This document shows, piece after piece, positions 1 to 11,086 of a stretch of 64,000 bases of DNA. The stretch spans positions 16,346,416 to 16,410,415 of the forward strand of contig JAJEKV010000017.1 in NCBI GenBank assembly GCA_021234155.1, in the 5' to 3' direction. The notes beneath the pieces were generated by a model that searched no databases, was not told the DNA's origin, and saw nothing but the letters and a program-made list of their open reading frames with translations. This stretch comes from Isoetes taiwanensis (lineage: Eukaryota > Streptophyta > Lycopodiopsida > Isoetales > Isoetaceae). The stretch's first letter is position 1; each line of letters opens with the position of its first letter. The position numbers and the translations under genes were made by a program.

Positions 1-3000
1 AGGTGTCCAACATTTCAGTGCATTGCATAAAACCTTGCTAGGGTTATTTCTTTATGCAGCCTTGTTAATAAGCACATAATAAAACTTGCTATCAATTTCA
101 ATAGAATAACATTGCAAATCCTCCATGAAGATGTTTTCTGCATATGATCTAATAACATAGGCACATCGATACATATAAACAGAAGTTCAATAACTGACAA
201 TAGCAAAATGAAAATATAGAAAATCCTCTAGAAGTTTCAATGACTTACAATAGCAAAATGAAAGAATTGGAAATCCTCTGACACACCAGTACATTCCATT
301 GAAATAGAAGTATATATTCTCCCACCAAATCATATTTAGGATCTATCTGCATAGAATTGCCACACAACATTTCTAAAGTCTTGTCACATTGTAAGCTTTA
401 TGGTTTCAATAACAAATGACAAATGTTGCATCATCACGTATTTTGTCCACTTGCTTTCCAGTTCACACTCAACGATTAACAATCTGGAATCAAGATTGAA
501 GTGAGTGACATGGGAATCAGTACATAATCCAGATGGGCCAATAACAACCTTCGTTATCTCTTGCACTAGTTGAGCCCTCTTTCATAGGACAAACAGATTG
601 AATTTCTTTCATCAAAGTAGACAGAGGATGCCTCGCATGCATGTGGCTACAAGTCGAGCACCCATAAAAGGGCTCAAGCTGGGTGCCAAGTCTGCTGCTC
701 ATTTTTTCGCACTGGCCCGTAGACTTGCTGCGAAGAGTTTACATCCGAGCTCCATCTGCAAGACCAAAACAAGTCAAGTCAGCTCTTTCTACATCTACAC
801 CATTATCATCAAACTAAAGAACTGAAGCACTGAACTGAATCACGAAGCATGCTTGATGCTGTTTTGATTCACTTACATATTCAAATTATGTCTAGTCATA
901 ATGGATGTCCGTAATGTTATGGGAAGAGCTTTAATGTCGTCGTTATATTAATATAATGTGCCAGTATTGCCAAATGGTTGTTTTCGCAAGAAAACCAAAA
1001 AAATCTTGAATTATGAATAGGTTCTGCCCAACTCAGGTGTTACATTTATCAGGCATGTAGGATATACACGAGGAGTACTTTCCAAATGCTATAAGTAATG
1101 TTTTTTAATAGCTAATGTTTCATAAGTTAACTAAATAGCATTTCAATTAAAATTACTAAAAAAGAAAGCATGATACCATTAGACCCATGGTCCACTTGGC
1201 TAGACTCAATTGGATGGGCCAAAACTCAGAAGAAAAACCTCTTCTATGCATTGCAGACCCCTTCTTTGCATCGCAACACAACGATGGGAGCTTCACGCTG
1301 AGGGTTTTGGCAACAAGGATCTAGGGTTTTGGCGCAGGGGCTGGATAATTGACTCTGATTGCACATATAGAAGGCATCCTAGGATATTGATGTGCCCATT
1401 TTTGTGTGAAATGGCAAGGTCTCCATGAAATGTGTTCATCAAATAGACATAGGCATAGTGAGAGTGAGAGCTAAGTGATAATTAAATGATTTGGGAGTTT
1501 TTGCCATGCGGCATCCTTTTATTCCAATGCTTCATTTTGCATTCCGTCTTCTCGGTCTGGAATTTTCTCGGCCTCGGATTTTCCATTACTCTTGCTATCA
1601 GTGATGCATTCTCTTTCTCAGTTTCAAAAACTGATTTCTCGCATCAAACTATTGATCTATCCCGATCGCAAGATTAAGGAGCACAATGTAATGTAATGGA
1701 ATTTGTTTTCTAAGATTAGCCTTGCATTGGTATTGAGAATTAATGTTAATGCCATACAAACCATACCACTTTATGGTGAAAGTTGTTTTTAACAGAACAA
1801 CGGGTGAAGAAGGGGAGGGACATGAAAGCAGAGGGACTGTGGCAGGGCAAAAACAACAGGAAGACAACAGAGATAGCAAAAACCAAGAATCGTGAAGAAA
1901 CCAGAAATCTTGAAGAATCTAGACCAGTTTGGTGAAGAATCTAGACCAGTTTGGTTTCTGGATTTCTTGCAGGAAAACAAAAAGGGACTACAAAATTGTA
2001 GCGCTGAAGCAGTGGTGTCTTTTACTATTGGATTTTTGGGCCGCCTTGCAACAGGGATTCCTTGCCCTAAATGGATTATTGGAACATTTTGAAGCTTCAA
2101 TTGATTTAATGGGAGTGAAAAATGACAAATTGTTTCAACAAAAAAATGACAGAATGAAAGCAGAGGTTTCCGATGCTTCTGTGATTTAGAAGCAGAAGAC
2201 CGCGCGATGCCTTCTACTTTAAGAAAACTGAAGTCAATCTTAATCCTAAGTAAATCCAACTACCTTGGAAGCAAAATGAAGCAAAAGATGGCTTGCCCTT
2301 CATAGAGAAGAAGGCGATGTGCTCTGATGGCGAAAATAAACACCATAGCTGTTTTCCTTTTGCTTCGTTCTGATCAACCCATCGTCGCTGCTTTAGCCTT
2401 AAGTATGTTTGATCCTCTACCGAACAGAATCGCGAAGGCTATGCCATGAAAGCCACCTAAGGAGCGGCAGCGGCTACAGCGCCTAGAGTTCCTCCTTGTC
2501 GCAACAGGGGAATTTTTTTTATTTTCTTGGTTTTCCTGACTTTTTGCCTGATGACGCACGAATCATTGGGGTATATTCTTGTTGATTCTTTCCAATAAGA
2601 ATTACATATGAAGGATAGTGTTTGATCTATTTCATTTTGAATTCCCCTTTCCATAAGCAAGTGATAAGTATGAGCTTCAGCAATGCGGTATATTGAATAT
2701 TTTGAGACTTTGCATGTCTACACATATATAATGCAGCTTCCCACTTCTATTTCTTATTTTTGTTGCACAAAATTTTTCTGCACAGCAATCCATTTGAATC
2801 TTCAGTTGCCATATATTTTTTCTTGGTCAAAGGTCTTGACGCCTAGCAAAAGCCCGATCCGATCAAAGCGATGGCCATGGCAGCGGGCATTGAGGAGCTA
2901 TGGTGGCAACAAGACATCGTTAGGAAACTGGATCAGAAGTGCCAGGGAAGCACACTCTTGCCATAGCCATCTTGGGAAAATCCCTTACTAATTAGGTGCA

Positions 3001-3640
3001 GAATCCAGAAAGCGCAAACGAGCTCAAGTTTAAATTGCTGAAAGAAAAAAGTAGGAGCTTACAACAAAGATTCTATCTTCACAAAGGCTTTGTTTATTCT
3101 TTATTTTGGGATGAATATGGCTTCCATCTTTTCTGTTCTTATACTCTGAAAGTGATTTATCCACGATCAAAACCACAAGGTATGTGTGCATAATCCAACT
3201 ATTTTGAGATCTCTTCCTTTCTGAAAAACGAGAGCTTTTTTCACTCGATATCAGAAGAAGAAGCTGTTAGAAATATAACATTCAAGGAATAAAGTGATGC
3301 AGCAAGACAGAAAGAATGAGAGAGAGAGAATGCAAGTTAATCTCAAAGTGAATGTATTATTCATGAAGAGTACATGCTCCTATATACAATAATGAAGGGC
3401 TAATAGGCAAAGAACCTTTTAGCTCCATGAGCTATCAACAGACAATGAACTATCAATAACAAAAGCTAAGATTGTATAGATGTATTATAAATACATTCCA
3501 ACATCCCCCCTACAATCTTTGTCTTTTTATAAAACGAAATAAGTAGCATGTACCTTTGGGGGTGAGATCAAATGCACAATGCTGCAAGATGTGTCCCCCC
3601 TGCAGTTGATCTCTAGCTTATACTCATAGGGGAGCTAGTG
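1..3640. other. intergenic stretch, no gene recognised
   Basis: AT-rich sequence in which I recognise no conserved protein. A 22-bp unit is tandemly duplicated at 1912-1955. A 31-codon frame at 2871-2966 starts in a good plant context (GCGATGGCC), and an open stretch follows a TTAG at about 2996. They could be exon scraps of a + strand gene, but nothing identifies them. Other open frames here look like chance. Confidence 0.5.
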
Positions 3641-4066
3641 TAACTACCATTGACATTAATTAACACAACCATTGGGTCCAACACATTTAAATTAAAATCC
3701 CCCTTAAACCCCCTTTGGTTTGGGTGCATATTCACACGGGGTTTGACTCCAGGCAACGAGAGCTGTTGGATAGGCATATTCACCCCTTATTCCTTAATCT
3801 ACACCGTACGTAAAGTTCCTCGTTTGTGGGGTATGCAAGTACAAAATTTGCTATATTGTATAACAAGATTCGCAAAATACTATAAGATTTCAAGCGGAAT
3901 ACTATATGGTGTTGATTTTGTACGTGCAAAATACAATTATGAGGGCTCTCGCCCCCCTCCCACGCCCCTGGTGTGAATATGCACCCAAACCAAAGGGGGT
4001 TTAAGGGGATTTTAATTTAAATGTGTTGGACCCAATGGTTGTGTTAATTAATGTCAATGGTAGTTA
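3641..4066. mobile_element. foldback/MITE-like element with ~97-bp terminal inverted repeats
   Basis: The left arm (3641-3737) and right arm (3971-4066) are near-perfect reverse complements, differing by about one base in a C-run. They flank a 233-bp centre. The arms begin TAACTACCATTG and end in CAATGGTAGTTA. No transposase is present, so the element would be non-autonomous. The right side continues into degenerate TGTGTTGGTTGTTA repeats up to about 4150. No clear target duplication was found, so the outer limits are uncertain. The 108-codon frame across it is a by-product of the repeat. Confidence 0.75.
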
Positions 4067-4840
4067 TGTGTTGGTTGTTAATGTCAATGGTTGTTATGTG
4101 TTGGTTGTTATGTGTTGGGGAATTTAATTTTTATATGTTGGATGGTAATGGTTTGTGTTGCAAAAAATTTTTTTTGGCCCCTTCGGGGCCTTAGGGACGT
4201 CCCCCTCCCCCCTTGTGACAAAAATTTTAGAATTCAAACCAGAAAAAAACTAGATTTCATTTGAGGCTTTCATCAAATGTAGCTTTTGAATTTCATCACA
4301 ATAAAACAAATAGAACATAAGTAAAAGTTACCATAAAGATAGAGCAGATTGATCCCATTATTCTGAAAGTCATAAAGTTTGCAACACCCATACACAAACA
4401 TTTTTTCAAACTGAATTTAACAAAGACCTTTGGCCTCCATGGATTCTTGTTGAGAAACCAAAGTGGGAAACTTTTCTGCTTGTTAGCACAAGGATCTAGA
4501 AGCCTTGGAATTTGCTTAATAACTGCCTCAAAATCTAAAAATGCATGGTAATTTTTTGCAAGCTTCATTCGGAATGAGCCATAAAACAATATTCAACAGC
4601 GCAATCCTGTATTAATCAGCTGGTAGGATGTGAAAACCCGGCCGAAAAATTGCTGTTTTAGCATAGATAACTTTAACCAAACATATCCATATCATACACT
4701 ATCAAAAAGAGCTCGGAGAGAGCTTTCCAACGCAATAAAAATCATCTCAAACAGAGCTATGGATCAAAAGTTATAATAAGAAATGTATTGCTTGGTGGGA
4801 AACCGTGACTACATGCGCCCTTCAAGCCCTTCATGTGCCC
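4067..4840. other. intergenic, no gene recognised
   Basis: Begins with degenerate repeats of a GT-rich motif next to the foldback element (to about 4150). The rest is AT-rich sequence with no recognisable coding potential. Confidence 0.5.
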
Positions 4841-5068
4841 ATTATGCACCACACACACAAAAAGAGGGCTTTTGTTGTGAGCCATTGGTTGTTGACCATT
4901 ATGCACCACACGCACAAAAAAAGGGCTTTTGTTGTGAGCCATTGGTTGTTGCCCATTATGCACCACACACACAAAAAGAGGGCTTTTGTTGTGAGCCATT
5001 GGTTGTTGACCATTATGCACCACACGCACAAAAAAAGGGCTTTTATTGTGAGCCATTGGTTGTTGACC
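4841..5068. repeat. 57-bp tandem repeat, four units in an A-B-A-B pattern
   Basis: Units start at 4841, 4898, 4955 and 5012, exactly 57 bp apart. Units 1 and 3 share CACACACACAAAAAGAGGG, while units 2 and 4 share CACACGCACAAAAAAAGGG. The true period is therefore a 114-bp dimer, duplicated. Since 57 is a multiple of three, long open frames run through on both strands. These are artefacts of periodicity, not genes. Confidence 0.9.
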
Positions 5069-5117
5069 ATTGGAAAAAAAAAAAGGGCTAAAATCAATGG
5101 CTCAGAAATAGTGCACT

Positions 5118-5766
5118 CTAGATGTACGCATAAGTACATCCATTTGAATACATCACGAAATCATAGGAAAACCTTAGTGAAAAGCGTACAAAAACACAAA
5201 GAAAACCCCCTGTTATTATGCTACATATTCTATGTTCAGATAATGGCTTCTCAGAAAGTGCTTTTGTAAACATATCAGCACGCATTAAATATGAAGGACA
5301 ATATTCAACCTTAACAGTGCCCCTTTTAACTTCTGTGCGAACATAATGATTTTGTATCTCTATGTGCTTAGATTTGGAATTCAACACTTGATCTTTCGCA
5401 AGCGAATTAGCTCCATGATTGTCATAAAACAAAATTGTTCTAATCTGCAAGGAGTCATCGCAGCCAAACTAACTCCCAACAAGCAAAGGAAACAGCCACA
5501 TATTCAGCTTCTGTGGTGGAAGTTGCAATACAATTTTGTTTCTTACATGCCCATGATACTAAAGACGATCCAATGGTAAAACAATTCCCACTTTTAGATC
5601 GCATTAGATGATCAGAACTTGTCCAATCTGCATCGGTATAACCTATTAAAGACATAATTCCTTGTTCACCGTCTTGCTTACAATATAGTCCATAGTTGGC
5701 TATGCCTTTCAAATATCTCAAAACACGTTTTGCAGCAATCCAATGTTCTTTACTAGGAGAAGACAT
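5118..5766 (-). pseudogene. copia RNase H region (end of pol)
   Basis: Two adjacent reading blocks (5766-5455 and 5450-5118), offset by a frameshift, carry classic copia RNase H signatures. In order these are RVLRYLKG, GYTDADW with the first catalytic Asp, ATSTTEAEYVA with the catalytic Glu, KHIEIQNHYVR with a core Lys-His, and DMFTKAL near the end of pol. In an active element this domain removes the RNA template during cDNA synthesis. The frameshift near 5450 breaks the protein. Confidence 0.9.
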
Positions 5767-6041
5767 AAATTAACCCAAAAGATTAGCTGCAAATGAAATA
5801 TCTGGGCGAGAAGCATGTGCAAAGTATTGAAGAGCTCCAACCAAACTGGCGTAAGGAATATCTTTCATGGCATCATGCTCTTGATCTGTTTGGGGACAAT
5901 GCAACTTAGACAAATGCAGATTTTTTGGACTAACAGCCATAGGCGATGCTACAACTTTACACTGAGATAAACCAAACTCGCCACTGCCTCTAGTATAGCA
6001 TTTGTGTGACCCAAATGCATCTATCCTTTTGAACGATCACG

Positions 6042-6412
6042 TTAAATGTTGAAGCCAAGACAAGAACGGATATTTCCAAGATCGGTCATCTCAAATGTTG
6101 ATACTAACTGCTTCTTGACAAAGATTAGAAGATCCATACCATTACAAACGAGAATATTATCATCAACATAGAGTGCAATGAAAATGAATGACTTGCCATG
6201 ATGCCTATTATAAAGATTAGGATCTGCATGAGATGATCGAAAACTAATGGAACAAAGAAAAGCATCCATTTTCTCATACCATTTCCTTGAAGCCTTTGAA
6301 AATTTGAATGCGCAAAACGAGAGTGCCACAGAGTACTGTCAGGGATACTAGAAGTTGTAATAGCATATGAAAAATTATTATCTATGGAAAGTTTCCATAA
6401 ATAATTACGCAT
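6042..6412 (-). pseudogene. copia GAG-pre-integrase fused by deletion to RT palm
   Basis: The frame at 6412-6125 begins with the pre-integrase motif STLWHSRFAHSN. The frame at 6329-6042 carries the RT catalytic box YVDD inside ALYVDDNILVC, followed by the FEMTDLG motif. A complete copia pol has about 500 residues of integrase and RT fingers between these blocks, so a deletion has joined them. A 19-bp direct repeat (TTCTATTCTGTTTTATCCT) lies just upstream in element order, at about 6436-6473. Confidence 0.85.
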
Positions 6413-6515
6413 GTGTGCTACAGTAAGAAGCTTTCTATTCTGTTTTATCCTTTCTATTCTGTTTTATCCTGCATTGTTCAAGAATGAATGTGACGTTAAG
6501 ACCAAGATACAAGTC

Positions 6516-7668
6516 TGAAATGCTCCTAAGGCATTTAAGACTTATGAAACAGAGAAGTAATTGGAACTAAAATAATGTATAACTTTCTTTTATTATGAGG
6601 TAACAATGGTCCTTGACACTCAAAATCCGAGTTTCCAACTACTCATAGTCTTTAGAAAACCTATGCCTTGACATCTCGGCTATTATCCCACGCGTCCTGC
6701 TGCGCAAAACTCCCTTAGCTACTAACTCTATCTGTAAAAAGGAAGAAGAGAAAGGTGGAGTTAGTCCTGGGAAGGACTAAGTGGGTAAACCATTACCTTA
6801 ACCTGAGGCGAATCGTTAGTCACACAAACAATAAGCACACAAATGTTATTCACGCATAGGACATCTTCTTATAACTTACTGTGATTCAGGGATGGTCAAT
6901 CCCTCATCCGGATTCACAAGTATATCGTTCCGGACACGACTATACATCCATATACCAATCACCTGGTATGCACATTGCTTTACCGCCCAGCCCTTCGGCA
7001 ACGACAAAGGGGCGGGTTCTTTCATACAGGTTCATTCTTTAATGTTTTATTATATTTGCAAACACAAACACAAACACAAAGAATCAATAACAAAATAAAA
7101 CATGTAAGCTTTTTGACAAACTACTAAACAAAAGAAAAGATAACTCCAAACCAACAGAAACTCCAAAGATCTGGCTCCGGCTACCCACCAAAGGATCTTT
7201 CACGTGCAGTCTTATCTAACCCCTGTCCACCATTTCCGCGATATCTCTTTAACCGTAAGGAGTTACGAGAGGTGCCACCCAAATTCTGAAACTAGACTCT
7301 GAGGGCTCTCCAGAATGCTTAAGATCGCTCCATTCTGATAAACGGTCGCCGAGTTATCATGTTTTAAAGTTTGCCCTTTTTTTAATACTATCTGCCTTTT
7401 CTAAAATTAGAACAATATCCTCTCCTTTCCAATAATAGAGAATATCTTTCTATTCTTACAAGTTCTTATCTAGTTTATCTCCTCTAATCATAGCTTCACT
7501 ATTTTAGTTCAGATATTACCTCTATTTTTCTCAGATACCTACTGTACCTTAGTATAGACACCCCTATTCAATTTGTTTCCCAACCGTTGCAATTCTTTTA
7601 AATATTCCTGACCTGAGGTTAAGAATAAAAATTATTTACTTATCTCTCAACCCCCTAGGTGTGTTACA
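6516..7668 (-). repeat. LTR (downstream copy) of the small LTR element
   Basis: 1153 bp, with TG...CA termini on both strands. It matches 8087-9421 along its length apart from expansions in that copy. It has about four CACAAA units near 7060, against about eleven in the partner. Confidence 0.9.
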
Positions 7669-8071
7669 TTTTATCTCATACTAAAAATTTACCCATGTCC
7701 TCATGGGGATAATCTGTAAATTCCTTGCAAAGTCATTAATTTCTATAGACGAACCAAGATATCCAAGGTACAAGACATATCTAAAACTATGTTCCACTCC
7801 ATACACCCCTCGGGTTTGACTACACTTACCACTAGAACATTTAAGATTAATTTGCATGACTACTAATGCTTGGGGACTTCACAGTTAGGTACTAGGTTTA
7901 GAATGTGAAAACTAAATTTTGAACACTCCCTTTTCCCGTTGCTGGGCACGACTAGATGTCTCGGCTGCATAACTTCCCCAAGGAGTTTCTTCCTTCTTGG
8001 TTTCCCATAATTTCGGTATTGATGACTTCTAATTGTCTTTGGCCCAATAACCAACTATGGTTAATAATCTA

Positions 8072-8084
8072 GGCTCTGATACCA
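8072..8084 (-). other. primer-binding site, tRNA-iMet type
   Basis: On the minus strand this reads TGGTATCAGAGCC, complementary to the 3' end of plant initiator methionine tRNA. It lies two bases inside the 8087-9421 LTR, which fixes the element as minus-strand oriented. Confidence 0.9.
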
Positions 8085-8086
8085 AA

Positions 8087-9421
8087 TGAAACGCTCCTAA
8101 GGCGTTTAACACTTGAAAATTAAACAGAGAAGTAATTGGAACTAAAATAATATAGAACTTTCTTTTATTATGAGATAACAATGGTCCTTGACACTCAAAA
8201 TCCGAGTTTCCAACTACTCATAGTCTTTAGAAAACCTATGCCTTGACATCTCGGCTATTATCCCACGCTTCCCGCTGCGCAAAACTCCCTTAGCTACTAA
8301 CTCTATCTGTAAAAAGGAAGAAGAGAAAGGTGGGGTTAGTCCTGGGAAGGACTAAGTGGGTAAACCATTACCTTAACCTGAGGCGAATCGTTAGTCATAT
8401 AAACAATAAGCACACAAATGTTACCCAGGAAGGACTAAGTGGGTAAACCATTACCTTAACCTGAGGCGAATCGTTAGTCATATAAACAATAAGCACACAA
8501 ATGTTAGTCACGCATAGGACATCTTCTTATAACTTACTGTGATTCACAAACAATAAGCACACAAATGTTACTCACACATAGGACATCTTCTTATAACTTA
8601 CTGTGATTCAGGGATGATCAATCCCTCACCCGGGTGGACACGACTATATGTCCACATACCAATCACCTGGTATGCACGTTGCTTTACCGCCCAACCCTTC
8701 GGCAACGACAAAGGGGCGAGTTCTTTCACACATGTTCATTCTTTAATGTTTTATTATATTTGCAAACACAAACACAAACACAAACACAAACACAAACACA
8801 AACACAAACACAAACACAAACACAAACAATAACAATAACAATAACAAAATAAAACATGTAAACTTTTCGACAAACTACTAAACAAAAGAAAAGATAACTC
8901 CAAACCAACAGAAACTCCAAAGATCTGGCTCCAGCTACCCACCAAAGGATCTTTCACGTGCAGTCTTATCTAACCCTTGTCCACCTTTTCTGTGATATCT
9001 CTCTAACCGTAAGGAGTTACGAGTACTGCCATCCAAATTCTGAAATTAGACTTCGAGGGCTTTCCAGAATGCTTAAGATCGCTCCATTCTGATAAACGCT
9101 CGCCGAATTATCATGTTTTAAAGTTTTCCTTTTTTTTAATACTATCTGCCTTTTCTAAAATTAGAACAATATCCTCTCCTTTCCAATAATAGAGAATACT
9201 TTCTATTCTTACTAATTCTTATCTAGTTTATCTCCTCTAATCATAGCTTCACTATTTTAGTTCAGATATTACCTCTATTTTCCTCAGATACCTACCGTAC
9301 CTTAGTATAGACACCCGTATTCAATTTGTTTCCCAATCGTTGCAATTCTTTTAAATATTCCTGACCTGAGGTTAAGAATAAAAATTATTTACTTATCCCT
9401 CAACCCCCTAGGTGTGTTACA
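8087..9421 (-). repeat. LTR (upstream copy) of the small LTR element
   Basis: 1335 bp, about 182 bp longer than its partner. Three internal expansions account for the excess: a tandem copy of an 83-bp stretch (units from about 8345 and 8428), a tandem copy of a 64-bp stretch (8484-8547 and 8548-8611), and a longer CACAAA microsatellite (8763-8827). Confidence 0.9.
8763..8827. repeat. (CACAAA)n microsatellite
   Basis: About eleven hexamer units inside one LTR, against about four in the other LTR of the same element. The expansion therefore happened after insertion. Confidence 0.95.
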
Positions 9422-9450
9422 AAGTCTTGCCACAGAAATAAGATTCTTAG

Positions 9451-9693
9451 CTAAACCTGGTACGTACAAAACCCCCGCAACACTCGAGTTCCTGCAGTAG
9501 TAGAAACAACAATACTGCCAATACCAACAACGTGTTGTGTACCATGGTCAGACATATAAACAAACTTTTTGACAGTCAAAGCACGATAGCTTTGTAACCA
9601 CTGAATAGAAATAACCATATGGGCAATAGCACCCGAATCAATAAGAAAATTAGCAAAATCAGAAACATGAAACACTCGGGCATAATCTGTCAT
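9451..9693 (-). pseudogene. copia protease region
   Basis: The minus-strand frame contains FLIDSGAIAHM, the aspartic protease active site (DSG) of copia elements, about 25 residues after a DYARVFHVSDFAN segment. It ends shortly before the junction with the inserted LTR element. In an active element this protease cleaves the Gag-Pol polyprotein. The + strand copy at 33.8 kb has the same DSGAIAQ motif. Confidence 0.85.
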
Positions 9694-9719
9694 AGCACAA
9701 CTAGCATGCTCAGGGAGAG

Positions 9720-10632
9720 TAATGGCTGTAGCATGCTTTTCATCATAAGCTTTTTTGTGACATTTTTCCTCAATATGTCCAGCCTTATGACAATAATGGC
9801 ATCTATCACGACCAGATCTAGCATTATGTTCAGATTTATGAAAACAATCTATTGCAGGATGATTTGTTTTACCACAATGAGGGCATAGAGGAAATGGAAC
9901 ACGCGGTCAACGAAATATATGACCACGACTTCTATCTCGGCCAACATTGGAAAGTCGTCTATAAGTAGCAACATTGACTGTGTCTAATGGTTCTTCGCAG
10001 TCTTTAATCCGTTGGGAATGCTCAAGCAAAGATATGCATATACTATCAGAATCAGGATTGTCTTTTTCAGATAAAACAACCACAATTTTTTCAAATTCAA
10101 TTGGCATGGACCGCCTATTTGATGGAACAGATTCACCAGCTACTGCCAACTGTTCTACCAAGGATTTAAACTTATCAATATGGCCTTGTAAAGACTCAGA
10201 GATTTTATACTTAAGTGCATCTAGTTGATGACCTATATGGATGCGCTCATTTATAGTCTTTTTCTGATATAGTTTTTCAAGATATGCCTACATATCATGA
10301 CTACTAGAATATGAGACAACATCCATAATTAATGAATCTTTTAAAGACGACAAAATATATCGTTTTGCAGCAGTGTTCTTTTTACTCCAGACCTGAGTAT
10401 CTGCGATCCACTTGTCATATACTGCTCTGGTTGTGATTTTGGCACCGGCAGCATCCATTGGTGGCTCTGAACGAAGGTAAGAACCTTGCGCAATACTAAG
10501 CAAATCATCACCGTCAAGAAGTAAAGTCATCTTAATTTTTCAAATAAGAAAACCAGTGCCATCAAAAATTGAGACAGCCCTTTGGCCAGTAGGATATCCA
10601 CTGATCACAACATTAGACAATGTTGTTGCCAT
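9720..10632 (-). pseudogene. copia gag (UBN2-type) with zinc knuckle, broken
   Basis: Three minus-strand blocks form the gag: a short N-terminal block starting MATTLSNVVISGYP (10632), a UBN2-like block (10530-10288, with AVYDKWIADTQVW), and 10161-9907 followed by CPHCGKTNHPAIDC and CHYCHKAGHIEEKC CCHC knuckles near 9880-9780. Stops and frameshifts separate the blocks. Gag would form the virus-like particle and bind RNA. A homologous block (ATDRCLSNNSSRGRGHGH) is found on the + strand near 25.15 kb. Confidence 0.85.
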
Positions 10633-10898
10633 GCCTGTTCTTTCCTGTGAAGAATGGCAGAAGATGATTAGATCAAAATTATATATAATTTCAACTTTAA
10701 AGCGTGAAGAATAATCATGCATAGAGGGTCAACTCTCCATTGCTTAAAAGATTGTTCACGCAAAACGCAATATGTGAAATCATAGAGGCATCACTGGCTT
10801 TCAAGAGCAATATATTACCTATATTTATTAGCCATTACTGTCATAATTACAGATAAATTAATATATGGGAATGTTACTCCAATGCTTTTTCATGAGCA

Positions 10899-11086
10899 AT
10901 ATATTAGCTGTATTAGCCATCGCTTTCATGAATAGAATAGCAATATATTAGCTTTATTTGCCATTGTTTTTATGAATAAATAGAATATCAATATATTAGC
11001 TTTATTTGCCATTGCTTTTATGAATAAATAGAATATCAATATATTAGCTTTATTAGCCATTGCTTTCATGAATAAAGATAGATTAG
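10899..11086. repeat. 48-bp AT-rich tandem repeat, about four units
   Basis: Units of ATATATTAGCTTTATT... start at 10899, 10943, 10991 and 11039. The spacing is 44, 48 and 48 bp. The 65-codon frame across it is an artefact. Confidence 0.85.

Larger units (their letters stand above)
6516..9421 (-). mobile_element. small non-autonomous LTR retrotransposon (TRIM/LARD-like)
   Basis: Two direct LTRs (6516-7668 and 8087-9421), each starting TGAAA and ending GTTACA on the + strand, bracket a 418-bp internal segment with no coding capacity. The 5-bp sequence AAGTC flanks both ends (6511-6515 and 9422-9426) as a target-site duplication. On the minus strand, two bases inside the upstream LTR, is TGGTATCAGAGCC, a primer-binding site for initiator tRNA-Met. 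With no gag or pol of its own, it must have been mobilised by proteins from another element. It inserted into the copia element around it. Confidence 0.92.
5118..10632 (-). mobile_element. Ty1/copia retrotransposon, degenerate and interrupted
   Basis: Read on the minus strand, the order is gag (10632 to about 9720), protease (9693-9451), a foreign LTR element (9421-6516), GAG-pre-integrase (about 6510-6300), the end of the reverse transcriptase (6329-6042) and RNase H (5766-5118). This gag-PR-IN-RT-RH order is diagnostic of copia. The integrase catalytic core and the first half of RT are missing: the LWHSRFAHSN pre-integrase motif runs almost directly into the RT palm. Several frameshifts and stops make it non-functional. 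LTRs were not identified. The + strand copy at 24.7-34.8 kb belongs to the same family. Confidence 0.9.

Noticed and set aside
1789-2259. 156-codon minus-strand frame
   Set aside because: No domain, low-complexity Phe/Leu/Ser composition, overlaps open frames on the other strand.
3650-3976. 108-codon + strand frame
   Set aside because: Lies inside the foldback element and reads through its inverted repeat.
4841-5068. CRISPR-like array
   Set aside because: Repeats are directly adjacent with no unique spacers, and the window is plant nuclear DNA.
4757-5269. Histidine/lysine- and valine-rich repeat proteins on both strands
   Set aside because: The 57-bp tandem unit is a multiple of three, which keeps all frames open; no start context or domain.
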